Origin: Bacteroidaceae bacterium
GTDB lineage: Bacteria; Bacteroidota; Bacteroidia; Bacteroidales; Bacteroidaceae
NCBI GenBank assembly: GCA_017933995.1
Contig: JAGBKI010000065.1
Coordinates: 1 to 50,835, forward strand
Length of the DNA stretch: 50,835 nucleotides
Direction: 5' to 3'
Of this stretch, positions 42,673 to 50,835 are shown in pieces (position 1 is the stretch's first letter; every line of letters starts with the position of its first letter). The translations under genes were made by a program, and so were the position numbers. Below the pieces are notes generated by a model that ran no database searches, was not told the DNA's origin, and saw nothing but the letters and a program-made list of their open reading frames with translations.

Positions 42673-43764
42673 TCAGAAACCGTTGGTGCGCATCGCCTTC
42701 TGCAACTTGCGGGGCAGGGCGCGGCGGTTGAGGAAGAGGTAGGTGGTGTTGAGGGCCATATAGTCGCGCGACATATACCAGGTGCCGCCGTACCCGGCGG
42801 GGCGGCCCCAGGAGTTCTTCACCATATAGTACGTGCGGCCCTGCGCGTCGCGCGCCTTTCCGTAGACGAGCATCACGTGGTCGTAGGTGAACGTCCAGTC
42901 GTCGAACTCGCGCTGTCGCTGCTGCTGCGTGGGCTGCACGCCGTCGGCCACGTCGGCCATGCCGTTGTAGAGGAACCCGCCGCTGACATCACCGCCCCAC
43001 GCCACGCAGTAGCCCCGTTCCAGGGCGCGGTCGAGCACGCCGAGCAGTTGGTCGAGCGGGATGTTGTAACTCGGCTTCAACCGCCACTTATAAGGCGCCT
43101 CAATGACGAACCATCGGTCGAAAGGGTGGTGGGTGTAGCTCGTCAGGCTCACATAGTCGTCCCAGTCGAGACCCAGCGCGTCGGCGAAGGAGCGGGGCGT
43201 GTAGGTGCGACCCTCATACTCGAACGTCTCGGGGCAGCGTCCCACGTGGGCGTCGATGACGGCCTGCACGCTGTCGCGCCACGCGGCGGCGGGGTGCTTG
43301 TCGCCTTCGCCGAACGAGCGGCGTATCGTCTCGTGGAGCAGCGGCACGAAACGCTCGAAGTTGGCCAGCGTGTCGCCACAGAGCGTGCCGGGCGCGGGCA
43401 TAGCCTCCTCGGGGCAGATGCCGTGCGTGCGCAACACGTCGAGCACGTCGTCGGCCGAGCCGCCCTCCGTCAGTTGGCTGTAGCCGTGCATACGCACAAA
43501 GTGGGTGGCGCAGTCCATATAGTCCTTGTTCACCACGAACATCTCGCACAGGTCGAGCGCGCGCCCCGACGTGCGCAGCACCTCGCTCTCGAAGAAGCCC
43601 AGCGTGGCGAAGTCCCAGCAGGTGCCGCTGCGGTGCTGGTCCTTGACGGCGGTTATGGGGTTCTGGCACACGACGGTAAATCCCGGCGGCACGGGCGTCG
43701 TCTGCGCCCATACGGCGGTGGCCAGCAGGGAAAGGAGCAGGAGAAGAACACTTTTCGCTTTCAT
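42673..43764 (-). CDS. Secreted C1 (bleomycin hydrolase type) cysteine peptidase
   Basis: A 363-residue exported peptidase with signal peptide SVLLLLLSLLATAVWAQ. The catalytic Cys lies in DQHRSGTCWDFAT with its preceding Gln, the His in FTYDHVMLVYG and the Asn in YMVKNSWG, in the order of the C1B bleomycin hydrolase/PepC family. Such periplasmic aminopeptidases process peptides in Bacteroidota. Start at MKAKSV (43764). It lies 61 bases after the DUF4294 gene on the same strand. Confidence 0.88.
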   Translation of the reverse strand: MKAKSVLLLLLSLLATAVWAQTTPVPPGFTVVCQNPITAVKDQHRSGTCWDFATLGFFESEVLRTSGRALDLCEMFVVNKDYMDCATHFVRMHGYSQLTEGGSADDVLDVLRTHGICPEEAMPAPGTLCGDTLANFERFVPLLHETIRRSFGEGDKHPAAAWRDSVQAVIDAHVGRCPETFEYEGRTYTPRSFADALGLDWDDYVSLTSYTHHPFDRWFVIEAPYKWRLKPSYNIPLDQLLGVLDRALERGYCVAWGGDVSGGFLYNGMADVADGVQPTQQQRQREFDDWTFTYDHVMLVYGKARDAQGRTYYMVKNSWGRPAGYGGTWYMSRDYMALNTTYLFLNRRALPRKLQKAMRTNGF

Positions 43765-43825
43765 ATATTTGAGGATTTGCAATTGTTTCAGACTGTAAAT
43801 ATACCCAATTCCGCCGCCCCCCGGT

Positions 43826-44440
43826 TCACAACTGCCCGCTCTCCACCAGCCGGACGACGCGCTCGGTCATACGGTCGTCGCCAACGGGATCGTAGCGTTT
43901 CTTGAGGTTCTGGCCGAAAAGTTTGGCGATGCCCTGGTACATCGTGGCCTTGAACGAACCGATGAAGGCGCGCACAATGTCGTAGCCCGTCTGGTTGCAC
44001 TCGCGGTCAATCAGTTTGACGAGCAACTGGCCCTCCTTGCGGCTCATCTTGCGGATGACCTTGCCATACTGCTCGTTGAGTTCGGCCTTGACGCGGTTGA
44101 TGTGGGCCTTGCGCTCGCTCTGCGGCAGTGTCTCCAGCACCATGTAGGTCTCCAGCACGATGTAGCGCACCTGCACAGCGTAAGGCAGCACTTTTTTGAC
44201 GCGCCGCACCAGTAGGCCGTACTCCTTCCGCTCGCGCTCGCTGTTGAACACCAGCGGCGGGTATTTCTGCACCGTGGGCACCGTGATGCTCAGGTAGCGG
44301 CCCGAGGCGTCGCTGACGGTGTCGATGCGCAGTTCGGGCGCCACGGCCACGTCGGGCACGTCGCTCTCCTCCACGTCCTGCGCAAGGGCGGCGGGCACGG
44401 ACAGGCACACGGCAAGCAATATGTAGAGCAGCCTTTTCAT
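43826..44440 (-). CDS. DUF4294 secreted protein
   Basis: A 204-residue exported protein ([21 protein letters not shown]). The DUF4294 domain covers most of the mature part, with [47 protein letters not shown] and the [22 protein letters not shown] helix. The function is unknown; the family is restricted to Bacteroidota. Start at 44440, downstream of a -7 box at 44465. It precedes the C1 peptidase gene and may be co-transcribed with it. Confidence 0.82.
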   Translation of the reverse strand: MKRLLYILLAVCLSVPAALAQDVEESDVPDVAVAPELRIDTVSDASGRYLSITVPTVQKYPPLVFNSERERKEYGLLVRRVKKVLPYAVQVRYIVLETYMVLETLPQSERKAHINRVKAELNEQYGKVIRKMSRKEGQLLVKLIDRECNQTGYDIVRAFIGSFKATMYQGIAKLFGQNLKKRYDPVGDDRMTERVVRLVESGQL

Positions 44441-44464
44441 CGGGCGGAAGCGGTAGTACGGGCG

Positions 44465-44472
44465 CAAAAATA
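44465..44472 (-). promoter_or_regulatory. Putative -7 box (TATTTTTG) for the DUF4294 gene
   Basis: TATTTTTG on the minus strand lies 25 bases before the ATG; matches TAnnTTTG. Confidence 0.5.
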
Positions 44473-44568
44473 GGAAAATAGTTGTGTACAGACGCCCCAT
44501 AACACCCCGCTTTAACTTCCTTTTGCGCATATTTCGGCTGAAACGCGCGTTTGTTGCCGCCGATGGCT

Positions 44569-44576
44569 TATCTTTG
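44569..44576 (+). promoter_or_regulatory. Putative -7 box (TATCTTTG) for uvrA
   Basis: TATCTTTG lies 37 bases before the chosen ATG, with TTTG 15 bases upstream of the box, a spacing shorter than usual. It rules out an earlier ATG at 44484 as start. Confidence 0.5.
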
Positions 44577-44612
44577 CTCCCTATCCCAAGCAGGCGGCTC
44601 TCGTTTTTATCT

Positions 44613-47600
44613 ATGAAGAAACCCACACTGCGCCCTGCGGCAGCCGCCACTGCGGCAGCCGACGACGGGCAGACCATCCAAATAAAAGGCGCGCGCGTAA
44701 ACAACCTGAAGAACATCGACGTGCGCATCCCGCGCGACAAACTCATCGTCGTGACGGGTCTCTCGGGCAGCGGCAAGTCGTCGCTGGCCTTCGACACGCT
44801 CTATGCCGAGGGACAGCGGCGCTACGTGGAGAGCCTCTCGGCCTACGCCCGCCAGTTCCTGGGGCGTATGAAGAAGCCCGACTGCGACTACATCAAAGGC
44901 ATACCGCCCGCCATCGCCATCGAGCAGAAGGTGACCAACCGAAACTCGCGCTCCACCGTGGGCACGTCCACCGAAATCTACGACTACCTGCGCCTGCTCT
45001 TCGCCCGCATAGGCCACACCATCTCGCCCGTGAGCGGACAGGAGGTGAAGCGCCACACCGTGAAGGACGTCACCGACTGCATCGCCTCCTATTCGCCCGG
45101 CACGCGCTTCACGGTGCTGGCCCCGATGCGCATACGCCACGGGCGCACCCTGCGCGAGCAACTGGAGGTAGACCTCAAGCAGGGACTTACGCGCCTCGAC
45201 ATCGACGGCGAACTGGTGCATATAGAGGACGTGCTGAAAGGGGAGGTAAAGTTAAAGGAGTTAGAGGGAGTTAAAGGGGAGTTAGAAGGAGTTAAAGGGC
45301 CGATAGTCGCGGCGGACGAAACTGCGGCAAACAAAACAGCACCTGACGAAACTGCGGCGGACGAAACTACGGCTAACAGTAACGGCTCTATAACTCCCCC
45401 TAACTCCCCCTTAACTCCCCCTAACTCCCCTAAAATCTACCTCCTCATCGACCGCCTCTCCGCCGGCACCGACCGCGAGACGCTCTCGCGCCTGGCCGAC
45501 AGCGTGCAGACGGCCTTCTACGAGGGCGACGGGCGCATGATGCTACGCATATACCCCGCGCGCACGCTCCACTTTTTCTCGGGCAGTTTCGAGGCCGACG
45601 GCATCACGTTCGAGGAACCCACCGACCAGACCTTCTCCTTCAACTCGCCGCTCGGCGCCTGCCCCCATTGCGAGGGCTTCGGCAAGGTCATCGGCATTGA
45701 CGAACACCTCGTCGTGCCCGACACGTCGCTCAGCGTCCACGACGGCGCCGTTGTCTGCTGGCGCGGCGAGAAGATGAGCCAGTGGCGACGCGAATTCTGC
45801 CGCCGCTACGCCCTGCGTGGCTTCCCCATCTTCAAGCCCTACGCCGACCTGTCGCGGCAGGAGAAGGACGCCCTCTGGCACGGCGATGACGAAGAGCGAC
45901 GCCTGCCGCGCGAGGAGCAGGTGTCCGTCGACGCCTTCTTCGACTACGTGCAGTCGCAGCAGTACAAGATACAGTACCGTGTGATGCTGGCGCGCTACCG
46001 TGGCAAGACCGTCTGCCCCCACTGCCACGGCTCGCGCCTCAAGCCCGAGGCGCTCTACGTCAAGGTGGGCGGACGCCATATCGGCGAACTCGTCGAGATG
46101 CCCGTCAGCGACCTCGCCCGCTGGTTCGACGCCCTCCAACTCCCCGAGCACGAAGCCCGCGTGGGCGAACGCCTGCTGGCCGAAATCAAGAGCCGCCTCA
46201 AGTTCCTGCAAGACGTCGGCCTGGGCTACCTGACCCTTTCGCGCCAGTCGTCCACCCTGAGCGGCGGCGAGAGCCAGCGCATCAACCTGGCCACCTCGCT
46301 GGGCAGTTCGCTCGTCGGCTCGCTCTACATCCTCGACGAGCCCAGCATCGGCCTCCACAGCCGCGACACCGCCCGCCTCATCTCCGTCCTGCAGGCCCTG
46401 CGCGACGCCGGCAACACGGTGCTCATCGTCGAGCACGACGAGGAGATTATGCGCGCCGCCGACTATGTGATTGACATCGGCCCCGAGGCCGGCACCGGCG
46501 GAGGCGAGGTCGTCCTCAGCGGCACGCTCGACGAGATAAAGGCCATGTCGCCCCAGCAAATCAGCCAGAGCCGCAGCCACACGGCCAAATACCTCAACTG
46601 CCTGGAGCGCATATCCGTACCCGCCACGCGCCGCCCCTGGAACCGCTTCATCGAGGTGAATGGCGCGCGCGAAAACAACCTGCGCGCCATCGACGTGCGC
46701 TTCCCGCTCAACGTCCTCACCGTCGTGACGGGCGTCAGCGGCTCGGGCAAGAGCACACTGGTGCGCGACATCCTCTACAATGCCCTGATGCGCCACTTCG
46801 ACCTCACCGGCGCCCAGCGGCCCGGCCAGCACACCGCCCTCGGCGGCGACCTCGACGCCATCAGCGCCGTCGAGTTCGTCGACCAGAACCCCATCGGCAA
46901 GTCCACACGCTCCAATCCCGTCACCTACGTCAAGGCATACGACGAGATACGCGCCCTTATGGCCGCGCAGCCACTGGCCAAACAGCAGGGTTTCACGCCC
47001 GCCTACTTCTCCTTCAACACCGACGGAGGCCGCTGCGAGGAGTGCAAGGGCGACGGCACCGTAAAGGTCGAGATGCAGTTCATGGCCGACCTCAACCTGA
47101 CGTGCGAAGCCTGCGGCGGAAAGCGTTTCAAGCGCGACGTCCTCGAAGTGCGCTACGAGGGCAAGAACATCCACGACATCCTCGAAATGACCGTCGATGA
47201 AGCCCTTTCGTTATTCGGGCAGCACGGCCAGCAGCGCGTCTGCCGCCTGTTGCAGCCCCTGCAGGACGTCGGCCTGGGCTACGTCAAACTGGGTCAGTCG
47301 TCGTCCACCCTCAGCGGCGGCGAGAACCAGCGCGTCAAACTGGCCTACTACATCGGCACCGAGACCGCACGCCCCACGCTCTTCATCTTCGACGAACCCA
47401 CCACCGGCCTCCACTTCCACGACATCAGCCGCCTGCTGCGCGCCTTCGACGCCCTCATCGCGCGCGGCCACTCCATACTCATCATCGAACACAACGCCGA
47501 AATCATCAAGTGCGCCGACTGGTGCATCGACCTCGGCCCCGAGGGCGGCGAACAGGGCGGACGCCTCGTCGCCCAAGGCACCCCCGAGCAACTCGTCGCC

Positions 47601-47672
47601 CAAAACAAAGGCTACACCGCCCGCTTCCTCGCCGAAAAACTCACCGCCCCCGCCACCTGTAACCGCCAGTAG
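44613..47672 (+). CDS. uvrA: Excinuclease ABC subunit A with an in-frame repeat insertion
   Basis: A 1019-residue damage-recognition ATPase of excision repair. First ATP site: [20 protein letters not shown] and signature [18 protein letters not shown] with [10 protein letters not shown]. Second site: [31 protein letters not shown] and [10 protein letters not shown]. Zinc-binding Cys pairs are in [26 protein letters not shown] and CEACGGKRF. Residues about 209-274, between VHIEDVL and KIYLLIDRL, are foreign to the family: heptads (KGELEGV), an Asp/Glu/Thr/Ala stretch and PNSPLTP repeats. This segment lies in or next to the UvrB-binding domain. The start is downstream of the -7 box. Confidence 0.96.
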   Translation: MKKPTLRPAAAATAAADDGQTIQIKGARVNNLKNIDVRIPRDKLIVVTGLSGSGKSSLAFDTLYAEGQRRYVESLSAYARQFLGRMKKPDCDYIKGIPPAIAIEQKVTNRNSRSTVGTSTEIYDYLRLLFARIGHTISPVSGQEVKRHTVKDVTDCIASYSPGTRFTVLAPMRIRHGRTLREQLEVDLKQGLTRLDIDGELVHIEDVLKGEVKLKELEGVKGELEGVKGPIVAADETAANKTAPDETAADETTANSNGSITPPNSPLTPPNSPKIYLLIDRLSAGTDRETLSRLADSVQTAFYEGDGRMMLRIYPARTLHFFSGSFEADGITFEEPTDQTFSFNSPLGACPHCEGFGKVIGIDEHLVVPDTSLSVHDGAVVCWRGEKMSQWRREFCRRYALRGFPIFKPYADLSRQEKDALWHGDDEERRLPREEQVSVDAFFDYVQSQQYKIQYRVMLARYRGKTVCPHCHGSRLKPEALYVKVGGRHIGELVEMPVSDLARWFDALQLPEHEARVGERLLAEIKSRLKFLQDVGLGYLTLSRQSSTLSGGESQRINLATSLGSSLVGSLYILDEPSIGLHSRDTARLISVLQALRDAGNTVLIVEHDEEIMRAADYVIDIGPEAGTGGGEVVLSGTLDEIKAMSPQQISQSRSHTAKYLNCLERISVPATRRPWNRFIEVNGARENNLRAIDVRFPLNVLTVVTGVSGSGKSTLVRDILYNALMRHFDLTGAQRPGQHTALGGDLDAISAVEFVDQNPIGKSTRSNPVTYVKAYDEIRALMAAQPLAKQQGFTPAYFSFNTDGGRCEECKGDGTVKVEMQFMADLNLTCEACGGKRFKRDVLEVRYEGKNIHDILEMTVDEALSLFGQHGQQRVCRLLQPLQDVGLGYVKLGQSSSTLSGGENQRVKLAYYIGTETARPTLFIFDEPTTGLHFHDISRLLRAFDALIARGHSILIIEHNAEIIKCADWCIDLGPEGGEQGGRLVAQGTPEQLVAQNKGYTARFLAEKLTAPATCNRQ
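45241..45432. repeat. 21-bp repeat array inserted in uvrA
   Basis: The G-rich left arm (units built of GGAGTTAGA and GGAGTTAAA, 45253-45299) is followed by about 95 bases with GACGAAACTGCGG repeats. The right arm has two 21-base units of TAACTCCCCC words (45391-45432). The arms are partly complementary and could form a long hairpin. All units keep the reading frame open. The left arm words recur at 29115-29240. Confidence 0.8.
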
Positions 47673-47701
47673 TGACGCCTGCGACGAGGGCTGAACGTAA
47701 C

Positions 47702-47737
47702 TACACTTTTAACTTTTACTTTTTAACTTTTAACTGA
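47702..47737. repeat. 7-bp AACTTTT array upstream of the DUF4836 gene
   Basis: Imperfect copies of AACTTTT with a period near 7 bases. A second short array of the same words lies at 47800-47833, up to the start codon of the DUF4836 gene. The two flank a REP-like palindrome. Confidence 0.6.
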
Positions 47738-47739
47738 AA

Positions 47740-47775
47740 AGTTGTGTTTGCTGCTGCATCGCAGCAGCCCTCCCA
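47740..47775. repeat. REP-like palindrome of the RAYT-2 family
   Basis: AGTTGTGTTTGCTGCTGCAT followed by CGCAGCAGCCCTCCCA. Its reverse complement matches the copy just upstream of RAYT-2 at 23372-23407, 24 kb away. The central hairpin is GCTGC-ATC-GCAGC. It lies between uvrA and the DUF4836 gene. Confidence 0.75.
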
Positions 47776-47833
47776 CAGCCCCCACTGCTTAAACGTAACT
47801 CAACTTTTACTTTTTAATCTTTAACTTTTAATT

Positions 47834-49417
47834 ATGAAAAAACTTCTTTTCGCCGCCCTCGCCGCCACGCTGCTGCTGGCCTCGTGCGGCTCGGAGGCCG
47901 ACTACGCCAAGTTCATCCCCAAGGACGCAGCCGTCGTAGGCCGCGTAGACGTCAAGCAGATGGCCGAAAAAGGCGGCTTCGACGCCGACGGACAGGCCGG
48001 ACAACTCTTCAAGAAGGCCATCAATTCCAGCAACCTTTCGCAGAAAGGCAAGGCCATGGCCGAGAAAATCATCGCCGACCCAGCCCTTGCCGGCATCGAC
48101 CTGCGCAAGCCCGTCTACTTCTACAGCAAGCCCGACAGCGTAGGCACCCACTTCGGCATCATCGCCACCGTCCTCGACAAGGACAACCTCAACAACTTCC
48201 TCAACTTCATATCCGAGGAGAACCGTATGCCCGCCGTCCAGGAATACAACGGCGTGACCTACATCGCCGGCCACGACGCCATCATAGCCTTCACCGACCA
48301 ATGGCTCGTGATTAAGGACGGCATCAACGACAACGCCCAGGAAGCCATCAACGCCCTGCTCGCCGCCGAGGGCCAGAGCAGCGACCTCACCATCGAGAGC
48401 AACCCGGGCTACCAGCGCATGACCGAAATCGACGGACTGGCGCAGGTTGTCGTGCGCGGCAGCGTACTCGCCGACATCCTCACCTACGGAGACTACGTGC
48501 CCAACATCGGCAACGCCCGCAGCCAGATGGCCGACTTCGACTACATCTTCGACCTCAAGAGCGACAACGGCTCGCTCTCGCTGGGCTGCGAACTCATGGC
48601 CGAAAACGAGCAGGGACGTGTCAAGATGACCGAAATCCGCAGTTACATCGACGAAATCAACTGCGACTACGCCGACCTTGTGGACGCCAACGCCCTGCTC
48701 GGCTTCATCACCAACATCAAGGGCAAGGATATTTCGAACTACTTCGCCAATGCCGGCCTCACCGCCGAGCAGATTGCCGCCATCAAGCCCTACTTCGAGG
48801 CCCTCAACGGCGACGTGGCCTTCACCATCAACGCCGCCACCAAGGACTTCGACAACCTCGACCTGCGCCTCGTAGCACGTTGCAACAACCCCAAGCCTTT
48901 CACCGATATATTCAACAACCTCCAGGGGTTTGGCTTCACGCCCGGCGGCACCGACCAGTACAGCCTTGAGTTGGGCAACGCCGCCGAAATGGCCGCGCTG
49001 ATTGGCCTGGCCGACTCCGTCTACAACGACAGTCCCGCCACCCTCACCGCCTACGCCGGCATCAACAACGGCAATAGCGCATACCTCGCACTCTCCACCG
49101 CCAAGAAACCCTTCGACGCCGTGGCCAAACCCATCGACAAGGGCAACCTGCACGGACGCACAAGTTATGTACGCCTCAACGTCACCGCAGCCCTCGAACT
49201 CATCAAGGTATACCTCGCCAACGAGCAGAGCGTGGGACGCGCTAACGACATTGAAACCAGTATTTTCCTCCACGTGCTCGACAACTTCGACTACGCCGAA
49301 GGCTACACCACCACCGACGCCAAGACGCGCCTCAACCTCTACACCAAGGACAAGGACAAGGAAGGACTGGCCGTCATCGTGAACCAAATCGCCACGCTCA
49401 TCAACGTCTTCGGATAA
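47834..49417 (+). CDS. DUF4836 lipoprotein
   Basis: A 527-residue lipoprotein (LFAALAATLLLASCGSEADY) of the DUF4836 family. The N-terminal part begins YAKFIPKDAAVVGRVDVKQMAEKGGF, a repeated motif type for such large periplasmic or surface lipoproteins; DLRKPVYFYS and WLVIKDG are further recognisable segments. The role is unknown. The permease gene starts 10 bases after its stop, so the two are probably co-transcribed. Confidence 0.82.
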   Translation: MKKLLFAALAATLLLASCGSEADYAKFIPKDAAVVGRVDVKQMAEKGGFDADGQAGQLFKKAINSSNLSQKGKAMAEKIIADPALAGIDLRKPVYFYSKPDSVGTHFGIIATVLDKDNLNNFLNFISEENRMPAVQEYNGVTYIAGHDAIIAFTDQWLVIKDGINDNAQEAINALLAAEGQSSDLTIESNPGYQRMTEIDGLAQVVVRGSVLADILTYGDYVPNIGNARSQMADFDYIFDLKSDNGSLSLGCELMAENEQGRVKMTEIRSYIDEINCDYADLVDANALLGFITNIKGKDISNYFANAGLTAEQIAAIKPYFEALNGDVAFTINAATKDFDNLDLRLVARCNNPKPFTDIFNNLQGFGFTPGGTDQYSLELGNAAEMAALIGLADSVYNDSPATLTAYAGINNGNSAYLALSTAKKPFDAVAKPIDKGNLHGRTSYVRLNVTAALELIKVYLANEQSVGRANDIETSIFLHVLDNFDYAEGYTTTDAKTRLNLYTKDKDKEGLAVIVNQIATLINVFG

Positions 49418-49427
49418 CATCGCGCCG

Positions 49428-50615
49428 ATGCTCCTCTACAAATTGCTGCGCCTCCAACTCAGCCCCTGGCAGCTGGCCGGTTTCGTGCTGGCCAACTGCC
49501 TGGGGCTGGTGGTGGTGCTGTTCGGCGTGCAGTTCTACAGCGACGTGGCGCCCGTCTTCACCGCAGGCGACAGTTTTATGAAAGAGGAATACGTCGTCGT
49601 CACCAAGGAGGTGGGGCTGGCCAACATGATGGGACGCGGCGCACCCGTCTTCACCGACGCCGAGGTGGCCGACATCGCCGCACAGCCTTTCGTGGACGGC
49701 TGCGCACCCTTCACCGGCGCCACGTTCTCCGTCGTGGCCGCTGTCAGCAGCCCGGCGGCTGGCGTGGGCTTCCAGACCGAGATGTTTCTCGAAGCCCTGC
49801 CCGACAACTACGTTGACACCGACCTGGCCCGCTGGCACTACACGCCCGGCAACCCGCAGGTGCCCATCGTCATTCCCCGCAACTACCTCAACCTCTATAA
49901 TTTCGGCTTCGCCTCCGGGCGCGGCCTGCCCGCCGTCTCCGAGGGGATGGTCGGCCTCGTGCCCATCCGCCTCTACCTCTCCGGCGCTGGCGGCAGCGTC
50001 GTCGTCGAGGGGCGCGTCACGGGCTTCTCCAACCGGCTGAACACCATCCTCGTGCCGCTCGCGTTCATGCAGTGGGCCAACGACACCCTCTCGCCCGGTC
50101 TCGCGCCCAAAGCCACCCGCCTCTGCATCGACGTCAGCAACCCCGCCGACCCACGCCTCGGCCAGTTCCTCACCCAACGCGGCTACCGCACCGAGGGCAC
50201 AGGCGGCGACGCCGGGCGCATGGCCTTCTTCCTGCGTGTCGTCTGCTACAGCGTCGTGCTGGTCGGCGTCGCCATCTGCCTGCTCGCCTTTTTCGTGATG
50301 CTGCTCAGCGTCTACCTGCTGCTGCAAAAGAACCTGGAGAAAATCCGTACCTTGCGCCTCGTGGGCTACAGCGTGCGCGCCGTCAGCCTGCCCTACCTGC
50401 TGCTCATCTGCGCCGTCTACGCGCTCGGCCTCCTGGCCGCCTCGCCCGCCCTGCGCGCCCTGCGCGGCCTCTATATGGAGCAAATAGGCGTCTTCACCGG
50501 CAACTACGCCACCGGCCTCGCGCCCGCCGTCGACGCCACCGCCCTGCTCCTCACCCTCTTGCTCACCCTCCTTTCCGCCGCCGCCACCCTCACCCGCGTC
50601 CGCCGCTGCTTGTAA
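49428..50615 (+). CDS. FtsX-like ABC transporter permease
   Basis: A 395-residue inner-membrane protein. One N-terminal membrane helix (LAGFVLANCLGLVVVLFGVQF) is followed by a periplasmic domain of about 230 residues and three C-terminal helices (VVCYSVVLVGVAICLLAFFV, LPYLLLICAVYALGLLAA, ATALLLTLLLTLLSAAATL), the MacB/FtsX layout. The cytoplasmic loop LLLQKNLEKIRTLRLVGYS resembles the coupling helix to an ATPase. No ATP-binding partner is seen before the window ends; it may follow. The neighbouring lipoprotein may act with it, but that is inference. Confidence 0.75.
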   Translation: MLLYKLLRLQLSPWQLAGFVLANCLGLVVVLFGVQFYSDVAPVFTAGDSFMKEEYVVVTKEVGLANMMGRGAPVFTDAEVADIAAQPFVDGCAPFTGATFSVVAAVSSPAAGVGFQTEMFLEALPDNYVDTDLARWHYTPGNPQVPIVIPRNYLNLYNFGFASGRGLPAVSEGMVGLVPIRLYLSGAGGSVVVEGRVTGFSNRLNTILVPLAFMQWANDTLSPGLAPKATRLCIDVSNPADPRLGQFLTQRGYRTEGTGGDAGRMAFFLRVVCYSVVLVGVAICLLAFFVMLLSVYLLLQKNLEKIRTLRLVGYSVRAVSLPYLLLICAVYALGLLAASPALRALRGLYMEQIGVFTGNYATGLAPAVDATALLLTLLLTLLSAAATLTRVRRCL

Positions 50616-50620
50616 CCACC

Positions 50621-50791
50621 AGTTGGAGCGCAGGCGTCCCGCCTGCGACCAGCGCGAAACGTAACTAAAGTTTGCGATAGCCCTTGTCGCAGGCCAGTTG
50701 GAGCGCAGGCGTCTCGCCTGCGACTATTGCTAAACGTAACTTTATTTTGGGATAGTCCTTGGCGCAGGCGGGACGCCGGCGCTCCAACTGG
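50621..50791. repeat. Three copies of the GCAGGCGTCCCGCCTGC palindrome family
   Basis: Two direct copies (50621-50650 and 50696-50724, beginning AGTTGGAGCGCAGGCGTC) and one inverted copy (50762-50791). Each is followed by the word AAACGTAAC. Matches the copy at 221-252. The downstream end of the window lies in this cluster. Confidence 0.8.
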
Positions 50792-50835
50792 CCAGCGACC
50801 CAAGCGAAACGTAACATGAGAACGGCCGGAAAGGC

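Overview
The window reads as chromosome of a high-GC member of the Bacteroidota, most likely order Bacteroidales. The evidence is the TAnnTTTG-type -7 boxes in front of many genes, the lineage-typical families (DUF5686, DUF3127, DUF4294, DUF4836, PCMD, calycin-like, BspA-type leucine-rich repeats, CotH) with C-terminal sorting-like tails, and a Bacteroides-type inositol-phosphate synthase. Genus cannot be fixed from sequence alone. No rRNA, tRNA, CRISPR array or complete prophage was seen.

Layout. 1-4.5 kb: nagA and an inositol-3-phosphate synthase gene, separated by a terminator and a 21-bp minisatellite, then a small IS200-type transposase (RAYT) inside a set of REP/BIME palindromes. 4.3-8.4 kb: a DUF5686 outer-membrane protein whose start region has been overrun by that REP/RAYT block, an SH3 protein and mtgA. 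8.5-11.2 kb (minus): a compact cluster of hypothetical secreted protein, HPr-kinase-like protein, S26-type peptidase, PqqD-like protein and a DUF3127 OB-fold protein. 11.4-15.8 kb (minus): PCMD lipoprotein, outer-membrane barrel, calycin-like protein and nadA. 15.9-20 kb (minus): gmd-fcl-rmuC-recX, linking GDP-fucose synthesis with two DNA-maintenance genes. 20.2-22.2 kb (plus): hisA, aroQ and an O-methyltransferase. 22.3-26.3 kb (minus): a second RAYT-like gene with an extra C-terminal domain, then polA. 26.5-36.1 kb: a polyprenyl synthase (plus), then on minus a lipoprotein, deoC, a MazG-like gene with dtd, uvrC, apt, mnmG and a DUF4143 ATPase; a perfect parS-like palindrome lies at the 3' end of mnmG. 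36.2-42.3 kb: a low-GC, frameshifted BspA-type repeat gene and a CotH-family surface protein. 42.6-50.6 kb: a C1 peptidase, DUF4294 protein, uvrA, DUF4836 lipoprotein and an FtsX-like permease; the window closes in another palindromic repeat family.

The most unusual theme is repeats. At least two REP families go with the two RAYT genes, a third palindrome family lies at both ends, and a 191-bp MITE-like hairpin lies between uvrC and apt. Arrays with a period of 21 bp (7 codons) occur at four unrelated loci, one of them inserted in frame in the UvrB-binding region of uvrA; 7-bp arrays occur at two more. The best candidate for a poorly described gene system is the HPrK-like / S26 peptidase / PqqD-like cluster, which resembles peptide-modification machinery but has no recognisable precursor.
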